Shown here: piece after piece, positions 25,701 to 38,673 of the stretch
Position numbering within the stretch: the first letter of the stretch is position 1
Layout of the letters: every line of letters starts with the position of its first letter
Assembly (NCBI GenBank): GCA_037367355.1
Contig: CM074697.1
Span: 2,170,001 to 2,234,000, forward strand
Source: Neoscytalidium dimidiatum
Lineage: Eukaryota; Ascomycota; Dothideomycetes; Botryosphaeriales; Botryosphaeriaceae
Length of the DNA: 64,000 nt
Reading direction: 5' to 3'
Made by a program: the position numbers and the translations under genes
Notes under the pieces: generated by a model
What the model was told of the DNA's origin: nothing
Seen by the model: only the letters and a program-made list of their open reading frames with translations
Database searches by the model: none

Positions 25701-28700
25701 AAAGCTAGAAGAAGTCGGATTAAAAGAAGATTAACTTCTCTATTCTTAAGAGTAAGAGCTCGCTATCTAGCGACGAATTAGATAACTTAGTAACTTAAAA
25801 CTACTTCTTATAAATAATATTTAATAGATTAGTAGTCGTATTAAATAATCTTTAGTCGGATAACTAAGAAAGTTAAGAAATAGAACTTACTATATAAGTA
25901 ATACTATCTAATAAGTTCTAAAATAAGATTTATTAGTATTAAAATTACGTAACTATCTAGCCGTTAAGAAATAAGCTATACTTTTATATTCGAAAGAAGT
26001 ATAGTAAAGGTAAGAAGATAAAGAAGCTAACTACTAGATTAGTCGATCTAGTAATTTAAAAGACGATATAATTAGCCGCTATTTATCCGTTAGAAGAAGT
26101 ACTATAAGACCTAGAAATTACGGTATATTTAAATATAATACTAGAAATCTTTCCGAAAGTAGCGTTTAGAAATTAGAATTTCTTAATAGCTAAAGCTAGA
26201 CTTAGAAATAGTATTAAAGAGATAGAGATTATAATAAACTTAGATTATCGTATATTAATCTTAGATTAATCTTCTTTAAGTAAAGCCGGTGAGTTTAATC
26301 AATATAAATAAAGAATCTAATCCTAGTAGCTAGAATTAACGGAGAACTAATATACTATAAGAAGTATATTCTACTAAGATTTAGATTTAGAGCTTAGTCT
26401 AAAGGCGCCTAGATCTAAATTTTATTTATTTAAGAAATTTACCTAGTTAAAGATTATTAAGGAACGATTCTAGTAGAAATAGATATTATAGAATCTATTA
26501 AAATAATACTAGACGTATTAGAATAGACGATTAAGATCGTAATCTACTAAGATACTAGAATATCGATAGAAACTGAATACGCCTAAACAAGTAATAAACA
26601 GCGTAAAAGCTAAGAAAACGCATATAGCTTCTATTAACGGTTAATTATATCGGTAAAGATTTAATTTATAAAGGTCTTACTAAAAGAAAAAGATTTTAAA
26701 TTTATCTCTAAGAAGTAAGAAGACGATAAGATTAAAATAATAATCTACGTATATATAATAGATTAGAACTTAGAGGCCGTATAGATACGTAATAACTTAG
26801 ACGAGCCTATTATAATTCTAAAATACTACCTACTAGATTATCTATATAATACTAAGATATTACGCTAGTATAAATCGATAGCGACGACTAATGTTAGCAG
26901 GCCTAAACGCTAATAATATTAATCTATTAATAGAAACTATACTAGATAATAAATACACGGTTTATAGTAATAAAGAAACTATATAAGCTCTAGTAGAGAT
27001 AGTAAATTACTATTCTAATCTATAGAAGGATAAACTATTAGTCGTAAAGATTTCTATTAAGGATTATATAGAAATACTATTAAAGAAAAACTAAAGCGAA
27101 TTAATAAAGTTAGCTACGAAGATTTATCTACTATTAATAAAGAAAAGAGAGATTATTAACGAAGTCTTCGATAAGCTTTATAACTAAGAAAAGTTAAGCT
27201 AGACGAGAAAATATACTATCTTTAGCTTTTTAGTCTTTATAGTATAGAGATAGATTAGAAAAAATAACGCCTAGATAAAGAAGTCTAGAGTAGTAGTAGA
27301 TATTTATAGCCTTAATAGAATTTTATAGAAGAACTTATATCTAGTTTTAAATTAAGATAATATTATTAACGCGATACGAGGATATTAATATATTATAGTC
27401 GTTAACGTAATATTCTTCTTTTACTAATAGATAGTAAAAGAAGCCGACCGTTATAAATTAATAGTTAATTCGTATTACGATTAAAAATCCTTTAACGTAG
27501 CGATTATAGATTATATTAACTTAGTATTATACGTCTAAAGATAACTAGACGCGATTCTAAGAGAATATTAAATCTTCTATAAAGTCTATATCGACGATAT
27601 TATAATATATAGTCGTATATTATAGAAATATCTAGAATACCTTAATAAGGTCTTCTAGAAGCTAGACCGGATTAAAATTAGCCTTATATTAAAGAAGAAT
27701 TTTATTAGATACCCGTATATAATACTACTAGAATAGAGAGTTAATACTTTTAAGCTAGGCTTAATAGAAGAACGTACTAAGGCTCTCGTAGAAATATTAT
27801 TTTTTAAAACGCTTAAGAATTTAGAGTACTAGATTAGCGTAACCGGATTTTTATAGAGTAAGATTCTCTATTACGCCGCTATTATTAAGTCCTTAATAGA
27901 CTATAAGATAGTCTTACTAAAAGTAAGCTCTAAGAAGAGTAACGTAAGAAAGACGTTTACTAAGCGGATAAAAGTTATTCCGCTAGAAGAACGAAAAGCG
28001 GTATATAAAGCTATTTAAGCGTACTTAAGAAATCCTCTATAGCTAGTATATTATAATCTAGACTATAGATTATACGTAGATATTAACGCGTTAAAACTCG
28101 GTATAGGCGCTTTAGTATACTATATAGAGAAAGACCTAGATTCTATTATATTTAACGGAAAGGTCTAACTATAGAAAGACGTAAAAATTTAACTAATTAT
28201 ATTCCTCTCTAAAGCGCTAAAGTTAGCTAAAATATAATATTAGTCTATAAAGCTCGAAGTAGCCGGAATAGTATAGACCTTATATAAAATTAAGTACTTA
28301 ATATACGTAGGCCTAAAATAAAATACGTACTTCTTTACGGATTACTATACGATAATATTTATTACTTAGTATTATAACCTATAAACGACGTTAGTAATAA
28401 ATAAGATAAATCTAAAGCTAGTTATAGCTAGCTAGTATATCTTCTAATTTAAACTTAAAGTTTTATATAAGTCTAGCTATACGTATCTAATACTAGATAT
28501 ACTAAGTTACTTACTTATAAAGCCGGATTAAGCGTAAGATAATAATATATTAGAAATTTTTAATTTAACTAATATCTTTATAATTATAATAGTTAAGTTA
28601 TTAAACGAGTTTAAATATAAGATCTAATAAGATTATAATATTAACTTATATTAAATCCGTATTTAAAACGTATTAATAGTAATTTAGGAGACGGACTAAG

Positions 28701-31305
28701 CGGACGCGAAAGCGAGAGCTAAGTACTAGAGTCGTTAGATAAATTAGAATTCGTAGAAAAGACCGCGCGTAGACGATAAACCTAAGCTACGTAATTAGCG
28801 AAATTAAGAGTAAGGTAATTAGTAACGTAATAAAGACGAAGTAGAGTATAAAGAGGTAGCTATTTAAGGTAATAGTAACTAGCCTAAAAGAGAGTACTAA
28901 TAGACTAAGACGAAGTTATAGAAAAGGCCGTAAGAAAATAAGTAGCGGAAATTAAATAATAAAATAACGCTTAGATAAGTCGTAAGTAGCGTAGTATAAT
29001 AAGAGACGGCTAGTAAAGTAGCGCGAGAAGAGGTAGTTAATAAATCGATAAGTAAAAATATAAAGAACGAAGCCGTATAGAATCCTAGAGTTAAAATATA
29101 AATTCTAATACGCTAACTAAGGCCGCTAATCTAAGAAAGAAATACCGTCTCGGCTATAGAGTAGAATAATCGAAATCGATAAAGTACTTAATTAAGACGG
29201 TTAATAAGGGCGCTATATATATAGATACTTAAAGATAAAGATAAGCCTTCTAAGGCGGTATAGAAACTTCGTTTTTTTCTAAGGAACGGCCTAATTTATT
29301 ACGTAGATCTAGAAGATAGCTGCTATCGTCTTTATATTCTAATCTTAGTAGAGAAGGAAATCTTTAAGATAGCGTATAATAAGTAGAATTATAGAGGATT
29401 TTAGAGATCCTATAATAGGATTAGAACCTTAATATTTATTAAGAATCTAGTAAAGAAGCTCTAGAACTATCTAAAATAGTATCTAAAATATTAATTATAT
29501 GTAACGAAACGCTATCGGCTATATAGAGAGCTATATCTAATATACGAGCCGGCCGCCCTAAGAGAGATCTAAACTATAGACTTTATTATAAAACTTCCTC
29601 TAATAAAGAAAGCTTATAATATTCTTTTAATCGTAATCTATAAGATTATTAAGAAAGTCCTATTACTTAAAGAAAAAGAAAACTAGAAAGCGGAGATATA
29701 GACGGACTAATACGTTAAGGCTATACTATTCTATAAATAGAGCCTACTACGTATTTAAATTATAGATTAAGATTCCCGCTTTATATCTAACTTCTATAAG
29801 TAAGTATATTAAAAGCTAGAAATTATCTAATATATAACTATAGCCTACTATCTATAAGCAAATAGATAAAGCGAACGTATAAACTAAATAATAAAAATAG
29901 CTATACGCTACTATATTATAATATTTCTAAATAGTAAATAGACGGAACTACTTCTATTTCTATAGATATTACTAAATAACGCGATTAATATAACTACTAG
30001 TTTCTCGCTAAACTAGCTTATTATAGAAATAAATACTTAGATAGATTCGCTAGCGGCTTTAGTAGAAGTACTTAAAGACTATAAGTAGCTTAGAGACGCG
30101 GTAAGACGTAAAGTATAAGAAGCGATTATATTTGTAGCGATAAAGTAGAAAGAACGTTATAATAGAAAATATAAGCCGCTTTATCTTAGAAAGAGCGATT
30201 TAGTCTTTATACGCTTATACTAAGAATATAAAATTTAGAAATATACGGACTAAAAGTTTATATACTAGAGAATAGATCTATTTCTAGTAAAAAAGAAGAT
30301 TAATAATCTAGTCTACGAGATTAATATTCTATTAAACTAGAAAATATATCTAGTTATATCTATAGCGTATCTTAAACTAGTATCGAAAGACTCTAATCCG
30401 TATAAATAAGAAGACTATTTAGAACTAGAACCGATAGTAGAATAGAACGACCTAGACCCCTCTTACGAAATATAAAGGCTACTTAATAGAAGAGAATCCT
30501 TTATATATAGATAGAAGGTTAAGAAGTATCTCGTTTAATAGAAAGAATAGAAACTAGTATATAATTCCTAGTTAACTAAAGAAGCCCTAAAGAATATACG
30601 CGACCTTATAAGAGAATATAATAATTAATACCCCGTAAGCTAGCTAGAAAGATAATCTAGAAGAGCGGATCGTTAGTAAATATAAGAGGAACTATAAAAA
30701 GAGCGGCCGGAGGCTAACGCGGATAAAGAAAGCGGCTAATAGTCGATACGTAGGCCTATTTACTAGAAGTATATTAGTAAGAACGTAATTCGGCTACTAG
30801 CTTCTACTAATATTTATTTACGCGCTTCGTATAAAAAATAAGCGAATCTACTTTCTATACTAATATACTTACTACGCCGCCTATAAGCCTATTATAATCT
30901 ATTAAAAAAGCGTACTCTTAACTTCTAATACGATACTATATAAGTAGATATAAAATATATACTAAGCCTCGCTAATAGCTTATATAAATACTAAACTATA
31001 TAAGAATTAACTAAATATTTCTCTAGCTATTATTCTTAGATTCCCCGTTATTAGATAGTAGTAATTATTAACTTACTAGTACTTATTATCTAGTACTATA
31101 AGCTAGATACTATTATACTAGATAATTTAATAGCGTACAAATAGACTATATTCGTTCTTAATATATTACGCTAGAAGTATTATACTTAGGCCGTTCTAGA
31201 TAAGATATATATCTAAAACTAACTACGTAATTAGATACTAGTAATCGTAGCGGTAGACGGGTTCGTTATATCTACGTAGTAAGAGATTTAAGGCTACTAG
31301 AGCGA
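22780..31305 (+). pseudogene. Element C: Ty3/gypsy gag-pol, RIP-killed
   Basis: Plus-strand internal region. The first 3.5 kb is gag-like: a low-complexity Lys/Arg/Glu coding pattern at 24.6-25.7 kb. Around 27.2-27.6 kb reverse transcriptase is legible, with YIDDIIIYS at 27587-27613 (YIDD intact). RNase H and integrase sequence continue to about 30.4 kb. It differs from B in sequence and LTR, so it is a separate family. A small stretch at 26570-26620 keeps a few CpA/TpG. No start codon or usable frame survives. Confidence 0.75.
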
Positions 31306-31519
31306 TATTAAACGCCGGCTTATAGATAGATAGATAGCTAGAGACTAACGTAGAAAGAAGGCTACCGGCTTATTACCGGCAGAACTCTAGCGGCTAGGCG
31401 GAGGATAAAACCCCAACCGAGGCTAGCCTACTAAAACCTCCTTTCTATCGAATTGTCTATTTATAAATATAAGCTCTTTATTTCTCTATCGACTTCCTAT
31501 CTACTATACGGTCCTTATA
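31306..31519 (+). repeat. Solo LTR of the element B family, inserted in element C
   Basis: 214 bp, same ends as the other two B LTRs. It is flanked by agcga (31301-31305) and ggcga (31520-31524), a 5-bp TSD with one G to A change. There is no internal B sequence on either side, so it is a solo LTR left by LTR-LTR recombination. Confidence 0.88.
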
Positions 31520-32560
31520 GGCGAAGTACCCGAAGTATAAAAAGTTTAAGATACGATATAGATAATACTAACGAGCCGTAGCCGCGAGCGTTATATATAA
31601 GAAGTAACGCTCGTTATTAATTAGTTTTTAGCCGATAACCTAGAGTTCTTCTAAATTCTAAAGATACTTTATAGTATAGCTACGAGATTCTATATCGAAA
31701 TTATTAATAACTTTAGACTGTTTTTCTTAATTCTTAAGATAGATAGTTTACGCTAGAATACTTAATACGCGTCTAGTAGATTTTAGCTAAGAAGCCGCTC
31801 TAGTAGGCTAAATTTAATTTCTAGGTAAATACGGGCGATTTTAGAAGATTTCTACTCTTAGAAGACTTAGTAGATCTCGATCTAGGCTAGCTAAATAATA
31901 CTAACGTATAGTTCGATATCGGCTTCTAATAAGAACTTAAAATAGTAGTAGATAGTCTACTCTCTTTCGTAATACTAATATATTCGCTAAATCTCGTCTT
32001 CTATAATAGAATTAAGCTTAAGTAAATAAGTAAGAATTAAGATACGTAAGTATAATTAATTAAAGCGGACGCGGAATTAGCTCTCGCTAACTCGAATAAT
32101 ATACTACTATAGGTATATTATACTACTCTTAATATATCGATCGCCTTAGTAGACGTTATTCTAGCTAACTTTCTATTAACGAGATAGAAGTTTAATAATT
32201 TTCCCGGCCGTAGTATATAGCGAATTAATATAACTAGAAAGACTACGATAGTCTATAAGAAGATTAATATACTTTCTTTATATAACGTTAATATAGTAGT
32301 TAATAAGAATTATATTCTACTAGAGAATATAATTCTTTTATCTAATTTAGTATATTAAGTTATCTATCTTTATCTAGAAATAGACTTTCTTACTTTATAC
32401 TAACTATATAATTACTAGCTAGCTAATTTTACTATATCCGAATCTCCGCTTATAATAATTAAGCCGTTAGAAAAACTAGCGATAGTACGTTTTAAAGACG
32501 GAAAATTAGTATACGGTATATATAACGGCTATATCTACGCGGAAGTAGTAGGTTTCCGTA
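31520..32560 (+). pseudogene. Element C, continued: unidentified RIPped coding-like region
   Basis: Follows the solo LTR and ends at the TSD of element D (ccgta, 32556-32560). One plus frame near 32270-32550 is mostly open (for example LANFTISESPLIIIKPLEKL) with stops at RIP-able codons. I recognise no domain. It continues on the far side of D at 39058. Confidence 0.45.
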
Positions 32561-32937
32561 TGTTACGGCACAGTCGCCCAGAAAGGCGGATAACGAAACC
32601 CTACGACTACTCACCGCCCACGTGACCAACTCGGGGCCTAACTCGGCAGAATACCTACCGACACTGATGCACCAGACCACCGCACAACTCAACAGCAAAG
32701 TTTACCACCGATCAGTACTGATCAGTGGGTTAACATTACAGATCACTACCGATCGTACCGATCACTCCATGTATATAGACCACACTCATTTATCGTAGTT
32801 AGGACCCTCGTGGTCAACTTGTCAATTGATCTTCACCCTACTATTGTACGAACCTCCCCTGCCTACTCACTGTATTGGCCCCTAGAAAGCCCAAGCTGGA
32901 CGACGCGCCTCGACTCAGAAAGAGTCCCGGCGTAACA
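32561..32937 (+). repeat. LTR of element D (left, 5')
   Basis: 377 bp beginning tgttacggcacagtcgccc and ending gtcccggcgtaaca. It contains the 14-bp palindrome gatcagtactgatc (32710-32723) and further GATC-centred words (gatcactaccgatcgtaccg). It also holds a TATA-like tgtatatagacc, a candidate promoter for the element. Confidence 0.92.
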
Positions 32938-33240
32938 CTTTGACCACCTTTCTTAGGCACCGGAGGTAACCCCACCCTGAAAACTACTCAACCATGACAT
33001 CCTGGACCGAAATCAGAACAACCTCCGACGGAGGAGGAACAGCTTCAGTCAATCCGTCCCTTGATCCCTGGAAACCCAGCTCTAACATGAGGCTGCTCAT
33101 TTCGGAAGCATATTCTCGGGCATAGCCTCCTTGAGTCGAGCAATCAACGGACCCAGAGTACCAGAGAACGCCAGTGAGGACTGCGGCCAAGTCCTTCTGG
33201 AGTACTTCATTCGAGGACGCCTCTTACTGTCAACCGTACT

Positions 33241-34072
33241 ATGCGGCCCTCCACCCCAGCCACCCCCGCGACATCAGAATCGACCCCACAACACCAAACT
33301 AAAGATCAAGACCCCGACACCTACGATGGGGATCGGCGTAAGCTCAACGACTTCCTGGCCCAACTACTAGAGAATTACTTCGAATTCAAAGCATCATTCA
33401 AGGACGATGAGGAAAGGGTCCGCTTTGCAGAACCTACCTCCGAGGTAACGCAGCACGGTGGTTCGAACCTATCGAAAGGATTTCCGCTCGGCCATCCCAC
33501 GCACGTACGGAAACCAGTAAGCCTGTTCGCCACTAACTAATCGCTTCGCCGACGCAATCAGACAAGCCTTTGTAGCAAGAACGAGGAGCAGGAGGCCGCC
33601 CTTCGAATTCGGACCTCCGACAAAACCCGATCAGTCTCGAATATGTCACGGAATTCCGCATGCTCGCTTCCTACCTCAATTGGAACGACCAATCCTCAAA
33701 TACATCTTCTACAAGGGCCTAAAGCACATGTGTGAAGGCCGAATTCGCCCGCACCGGATTACCCAAGGACCTTAGAGACCATCGACACGGCCATCCGAGT
33801 CGACCAACAACTGTTCAATTTCAGACAAGAGACAGGCCAAACCCGATACTCGGCCAACACCGCGCAACCTCGAAACAACCTACCCTCGGGGACCCCATGG
33901 ACTTAGATGCCAACCAACGACGAAACCTCGGCTGGCGCCGGAGGAAGAACAGCGACGGCGTGAAAGGGTCTTTGCTTCCACTGTGGAAAGCACGGACATA
34001 TCAGCAGAAACTGCCCAGACAAACGAACCAGCAACCAGCGAACCAACGACAAGAAAACCACCTCGGCTACTG
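33241..34072 (+). pseudogene. Element D gag, frameshifted
   Basis: Starts MRPSTPATPATSESTPQHQT and continues DTYDGDRRKLNDFLAQLLEN, the fungal gypsy capsid start. After shifts it reads FRMLASYLNWNDQ and FARTGLPKDL, with DPMDLDANQRR near the end. A zinc knuckle CFHCGKHGHISRNC (33973-34014) is complete in another frame than the preceding segment, so at least two indels separate start and knuckle. The product would be the nucleocapsid/capsid polyprotein of a retrotransposon. Confidence 0.82.
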
Positions 34073-34319
34073 AAGGACGACCGGAGACCCCAACCATGAC
34101 ACCATCCACTGGTCCACTTGTAGCATCGAAGCCCGCCCCATTCACCAGGAAGCTAAGAACATCAGCGGGTACCACCTAAAACTAGAAACGCCTACTGAAC
34201 TGGGGCTACAGCAGGCGAGGCCCGCCCCACAGGACCATAGCAGCATCGACCGGAAAAACCAGGACACCCACCAGAAAGCAAAGGAGACCGCAGAATACGG
34301 GAACCACTGGGTTGTCGTG

Positions 34320-37300
34320 ACAAAAATCAATGGACGCCGAGTTGCTCACCCTCATCGACTCCGCATCACAAGGGAACTACGTCTCAAACCGATTTGCAGA
34401 AAAGCCAACCTAAAACCCAGAGAAAAGGACCAACCATATCAGCTGAGAACTGTTGATGGATCCCCAGCTCCTTTGGAGATGGAAAGGTAATCATCGAAAC
34501 CCCGAAACTGACCCTCGAATACAAAAAAACCACAGGGAACGTATCTGTCTAGACGTTACCAAGATCCCCAAGTATGATGTCATTCTCGGCATCCCTTGGC
34601 AGAAGAAATGGAAAATACAATACGATTGGGACAATGGAGGAATTACCTCAAGTCCAGAGAACGAAACCAAGAACCAGAATGGAAACCACGCACCATAGCC
34701 GAACCGATTACCCACGTAAGCTTAACTGAAAGCTGCGCTGGAAAGGACCCGAAAGAAGGGGCAAGCATTGGAATGATGTGGTATCGCCCCACCACTACAA
34801 ACAAAGAAAGAACCCGACAGATTAGTGCCACCAGACGAGAAAACCAGACTACCTGACACCCGTGGAGGAGATGACCCCACCAGGATACACGAACAGTACC
34901 TTGATGGCGTTCTCAGCGAATACCACCGGTTCAAGGAAATTTTCAGAGAAAAGATCGAAGACGCACTACCGGAACACAGACCATGGGACCACGAGATCAA
35001 CTTGAAAACCAGGCACTGAACCCCGATTTGGACCCCTATATCCAATGTCGGAAAAGGAGTTACAAGCAATGAGGGAACACTTTGACTTACTACTGAAGAA
35101 GGGATACATCCGACCCTCTCAATCCTCAGCAGGATTCCCCGTCCTTCTTCGTACCAAAGCCCGGAGGCAAGTTACGCTCTGTGTGGATTACCGATCCCTG
35201 AACGACATTACCATCAAAGACCGCACCCTCACCCCGCATCGATGAACTGATCGCCTCCGGGGCACGATTCTTCACCAAGTTAGACCTGCGGATGGGTACC
35301 ACCTTATCCGAATCAAGGAAGGACATGAATGGAAAACCGCATTCAGAACTCGATACGGTTTGTACGAGTACTTGGTAATGCCTTTCGGACTTACCAACGC
35401 CCCTGCCACATTCCAAGCCCTTGTCAACCACGTCCTACGAGAATATCTGGACCGATTCTGCACAGCCTACCTCGACGACATCCTGATCTACTCAGAAACC
35501 CTTGAAGAACACAAGGAACATGTATCCAAAGTCCTCCAGAAACTACTCGAATACAACCTCTCCGTCAAACCAGAAAATGTACCTTCCATGCCCAAAGGGT
35601 AGAATTCTAGGCTTTATCATCGAACCAGGAAAAATAGTCATGGACCCAAAAAGGTGGAAGACATCCTGAAGTGGCCAGAACCAAGGAACGTCAAAGAAGT
35701 ACAAGCCTTTAGGGTTTGCCAACTTCTTACCGACGATTCATCAAACGATACTCGCATGTAGCCGAACCCCTAATCCGACTCACCCGAAAAAATACCCCTT
35801 TCACCTGGGAAGCACCCCAACAAGAGGCGTTTGATCAACTCAAAAGGGCCTTCGTAGAAGCGCCGGTACTCCTCATGTTCGATCCTGACAAGCCACTCTA
35901 CCTCGAAACTGACGCATCCGACTATGCCATTGGCGCTACCTCAGCCAGCCAGACGACGAGGGAAGATTACACCCTATCGCGTATTACTCCGCAAAATGTC
36001 ACCCGCCGAGCTCAATTACGAGATACACGACAAAGAACTGCTTGCGATCGTCACAGCGTTCAAGGAATGGCGACACTACCTTGAGGGAGCTAACTACGAA
36101 ATCACGGTATACTCGGATCACAAGAACCTGATACTTCACAACCACCAAGGTGTTAAACAGAAGACAAGTACGATGGGCAGAACAACTCGCCCCTTCTACT
36201 TCAAGATCCACTACCGCAAGGGAAGTGAAACGGCAAGGCCGACGCACTTAGCCGCAGAGCCGACCACGTGGAAGGAAAGCCAGAACTATCACCAGCAGTA
36301 CTACGACAAAATGACGACGGCATCGTTAGGCCCCAACCGCCCCCGAATCATTGAAGAATCCGACGCACCCTGGGAAGAACGAATACTGGCACCCATCATA
36401 AGGCTAGGGAGCCCCATCGACGACGACGAACCTCCACGAAACCCAACACCAGAGCAGGAGCCGGAGGACGAAGAGGAACCGCAGGACGAGGAACCCATAC
36501 CAACACTTGAAGAAACCACGGAAGAGGCAGTAAACGAGGAAGAAGATGACACCGCCACTTGGGAACAAATCATCCAAGGAAAATATAACAATGATCCGCT
36601 ATCCCAAGAACTGCTTCAACGAATAGGCACCCTCTGAACATGACGACCCTGACCTAGTCCAAGACCATAGAGGCAACATACTATTCCGCGGAAAAATCTA
36701 CGTACCCACACCTCTGCGCAAACGGCTGACAAAGGAATACCACGAGTCCGCAGTTCACGGACACCCAGGAATGACAAGAACCTTGGAACGGCTTGTAAGA
36801 TAATTTCTACTTTCCGAATGAGGAAAGTAGTAGAGAAAGTCATCCAGGAATGTGACGAATGCGCAAAACAAGGTGGCACTGACATGCACCATACGGACAA
36901 CTACAGCTCATCACAACACCAACCAAACCCTGGGAATCGGTCACAATGGATTTTATCACCGACCTGCCAAATTCAGTAGACCCTGTGACTAAAGCACGAC
37001 ACAACGCCATCCTGGTCATTGTCGACCGCCTGACAAAATGGGCATATCTATCCCTTGTAACAAAATCGGAGCAGAAGGCTGCGCCTACCTCTTCTCAGAT
37101 ATGTCTTCACCACGGGATGCCCAAGGAACTAATCACGGACCGAGACCCACGATTCAGAGCTAAGTTCTGGCAAACCTTGGTCCACAAGTTAGAACTAAAC
37201 ACAAGATGTCAACAACGGCACACCCGCAAACCGATGGACAAACGGAACGAACCAACCAAACGCTAGAACAGTACCTAAGATTCTACCTGAATTACAGGCA

Positions 37301-37990
37301 AAACAACTGGTCGAACTCCTACCATTAGCCCAATACGCGTACAACAGCACATCAACGGAAGCCACACAAACCACGCCCTTCTACGCCAACTACGGATTCG
37401 ACCCTACTGCCTTCGGAGAACCCCAGATCTGCGAAGTACTCGCCCAAAAAGCTATGCTCAGAGCAGACCAGCTACGTGAACTACACCAGAACTGGCCCGA
37501 GACATCAAATTCACTGCATACCGAATGGCCATACCATGACAGACGGCGCCAGGCGTCGCCGCCCCTGAAGGAGGGGGATAAAGTCTGGCTCCTCAGAAAA
37601 AACATCAAAACAACACGATCGAACGACAAATTGGACCACAAGAAAATCGGACCCTACCAAATTGAGAAAAAACTTTCACCTGTTTCCTTTAAACTCAGAT
37701 TGCCAGAACAAGTGGGTATACACCCAGTTTTCCACATCTCTTTACTTGAACCCGCACACAGCAACGCCGAACCTGACCCAGAACTTGAAATACACCCCGA
37801 TGACGCTGACAAAGAATGGGACGTAGAGAAAATCTGATGGAGACTGGATCGACGGTCAATTTAAGTACCTCATCATGGGAAGGAGCGGATTCCGCCGGGA
37901 ACCCGTGGGAACCCTCATGGGAACCAATCTCTTACCTTAACTGCGAGGAACTCATCCATGAATACCACCGACGAAACCCTGACCGCCCAA
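34320..37990 (+). pseudogene. Element D pol: protease, RT, RNase H, integrase, chromodomain; broken by indels
   Basis: In order: retropepsin-like segment (TLIDSASQGNYV near 34350, then VILGIPWQKKW); RT with [34 protein letters not shown] and [10 protein letters not shown] (YLDD at 35468-35479); RNase H with YLETDASDYAIGA (35913) and ELNYEIHDKELLAIV; the integrase HHCC region near 36735-36870 and catalytic core MDFITDLPNS (36946) with VDRLTKW; and a C-terminal chromodomain-like WEPISYLNCEELIHEYHRR (37910-37970). Indels are single bases, for example an extra C near 35143 and a missing base near 35177 inside the RT fingers. Not functional as assembled; assembly errors are possible. Confidence 0.88.
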
Positions 37991-38182
37991 ACCCAGAGCA
38001 TCCTCCCACGACGCAAACCCCGGAGGAGGCGTCAAGGACACCTGAAACTGGTCCACCGGTGCCTCTCGAGGAACCAGCCCGTCGGAACCCGCCACGTCAC
38101 CACCGCCTGAACCAGATAACAAGGACCCTGAGCCGCCCGCGCCTCCTGCGCCTCCTCAGCCTCAATGGCCGCCAACTCCCGC

Positions 38183-38581
38183 TCAAACAACTCCTGACTC
38201 CGGGAATCCAGGAAGGAAAGTGTCCGCAACAGGCGGATCACCTTGACCGAGAAGTGGCGGTACGACGAACCAAACGTTGAGCCTCCTCTGCAACCGCTGA
38301 ATCTCGGCCTCATCCCTTTCGATCTCGCGCTGGGTCTGCTCAATCTGAGCCCGCACCCGGTCCCGTTGTTGATCCACACGACGAAACCTCAATAGGGGAA
38401 GCCATGTCAGAAGGAAAGGAACAAAGGTGGCCTCGCTTGGCACACTCGTAACACCTCTGGAATCCGGCGACACAAGACAACGAAGACGAGGTCTCTCCAC
38501 ACAAAAGGAACAACGTCTGGGAGCGCCGCCGTTACGAAGGATACGGGCGAGAAGCGCGCGTCGACGAGCGGAACTGGACAT
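38183..38581 (-). pseudogene. Antisense accessory frame of element D: Cys-rich plus coiled-coil protein
   Basis: Lies opposite pol, between the chromodomain and the 3' LTR. It starts MSSSARRRALLARILRNGG, then CSFCVERPRLRCLVSPDSRG. After a one-base shift, CYECAKRGHLCSF follows, giving two CxxC-x(n)-C units like a small zinc cluster. Returning to the first frame, VDQQRDRVRAQIEQTQREIE is a strongly charged coiled coil (about 30 residues further). I know similar short proteins as abundant fungal hypotheticals associated with gypsy elements; I do not know a function. The two compensating shifts suggest decay or sequence error. Confidence 0.62.
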
Positions 38582-38673
38582 GACGGCAGAGAAATAATCT
38601 CAAGGGAACTAAGGAGGAGCTCAACTACCTTTATACTCGACCTTCGGGCCGAAGGTTGCCTAGAGGGGGATAG

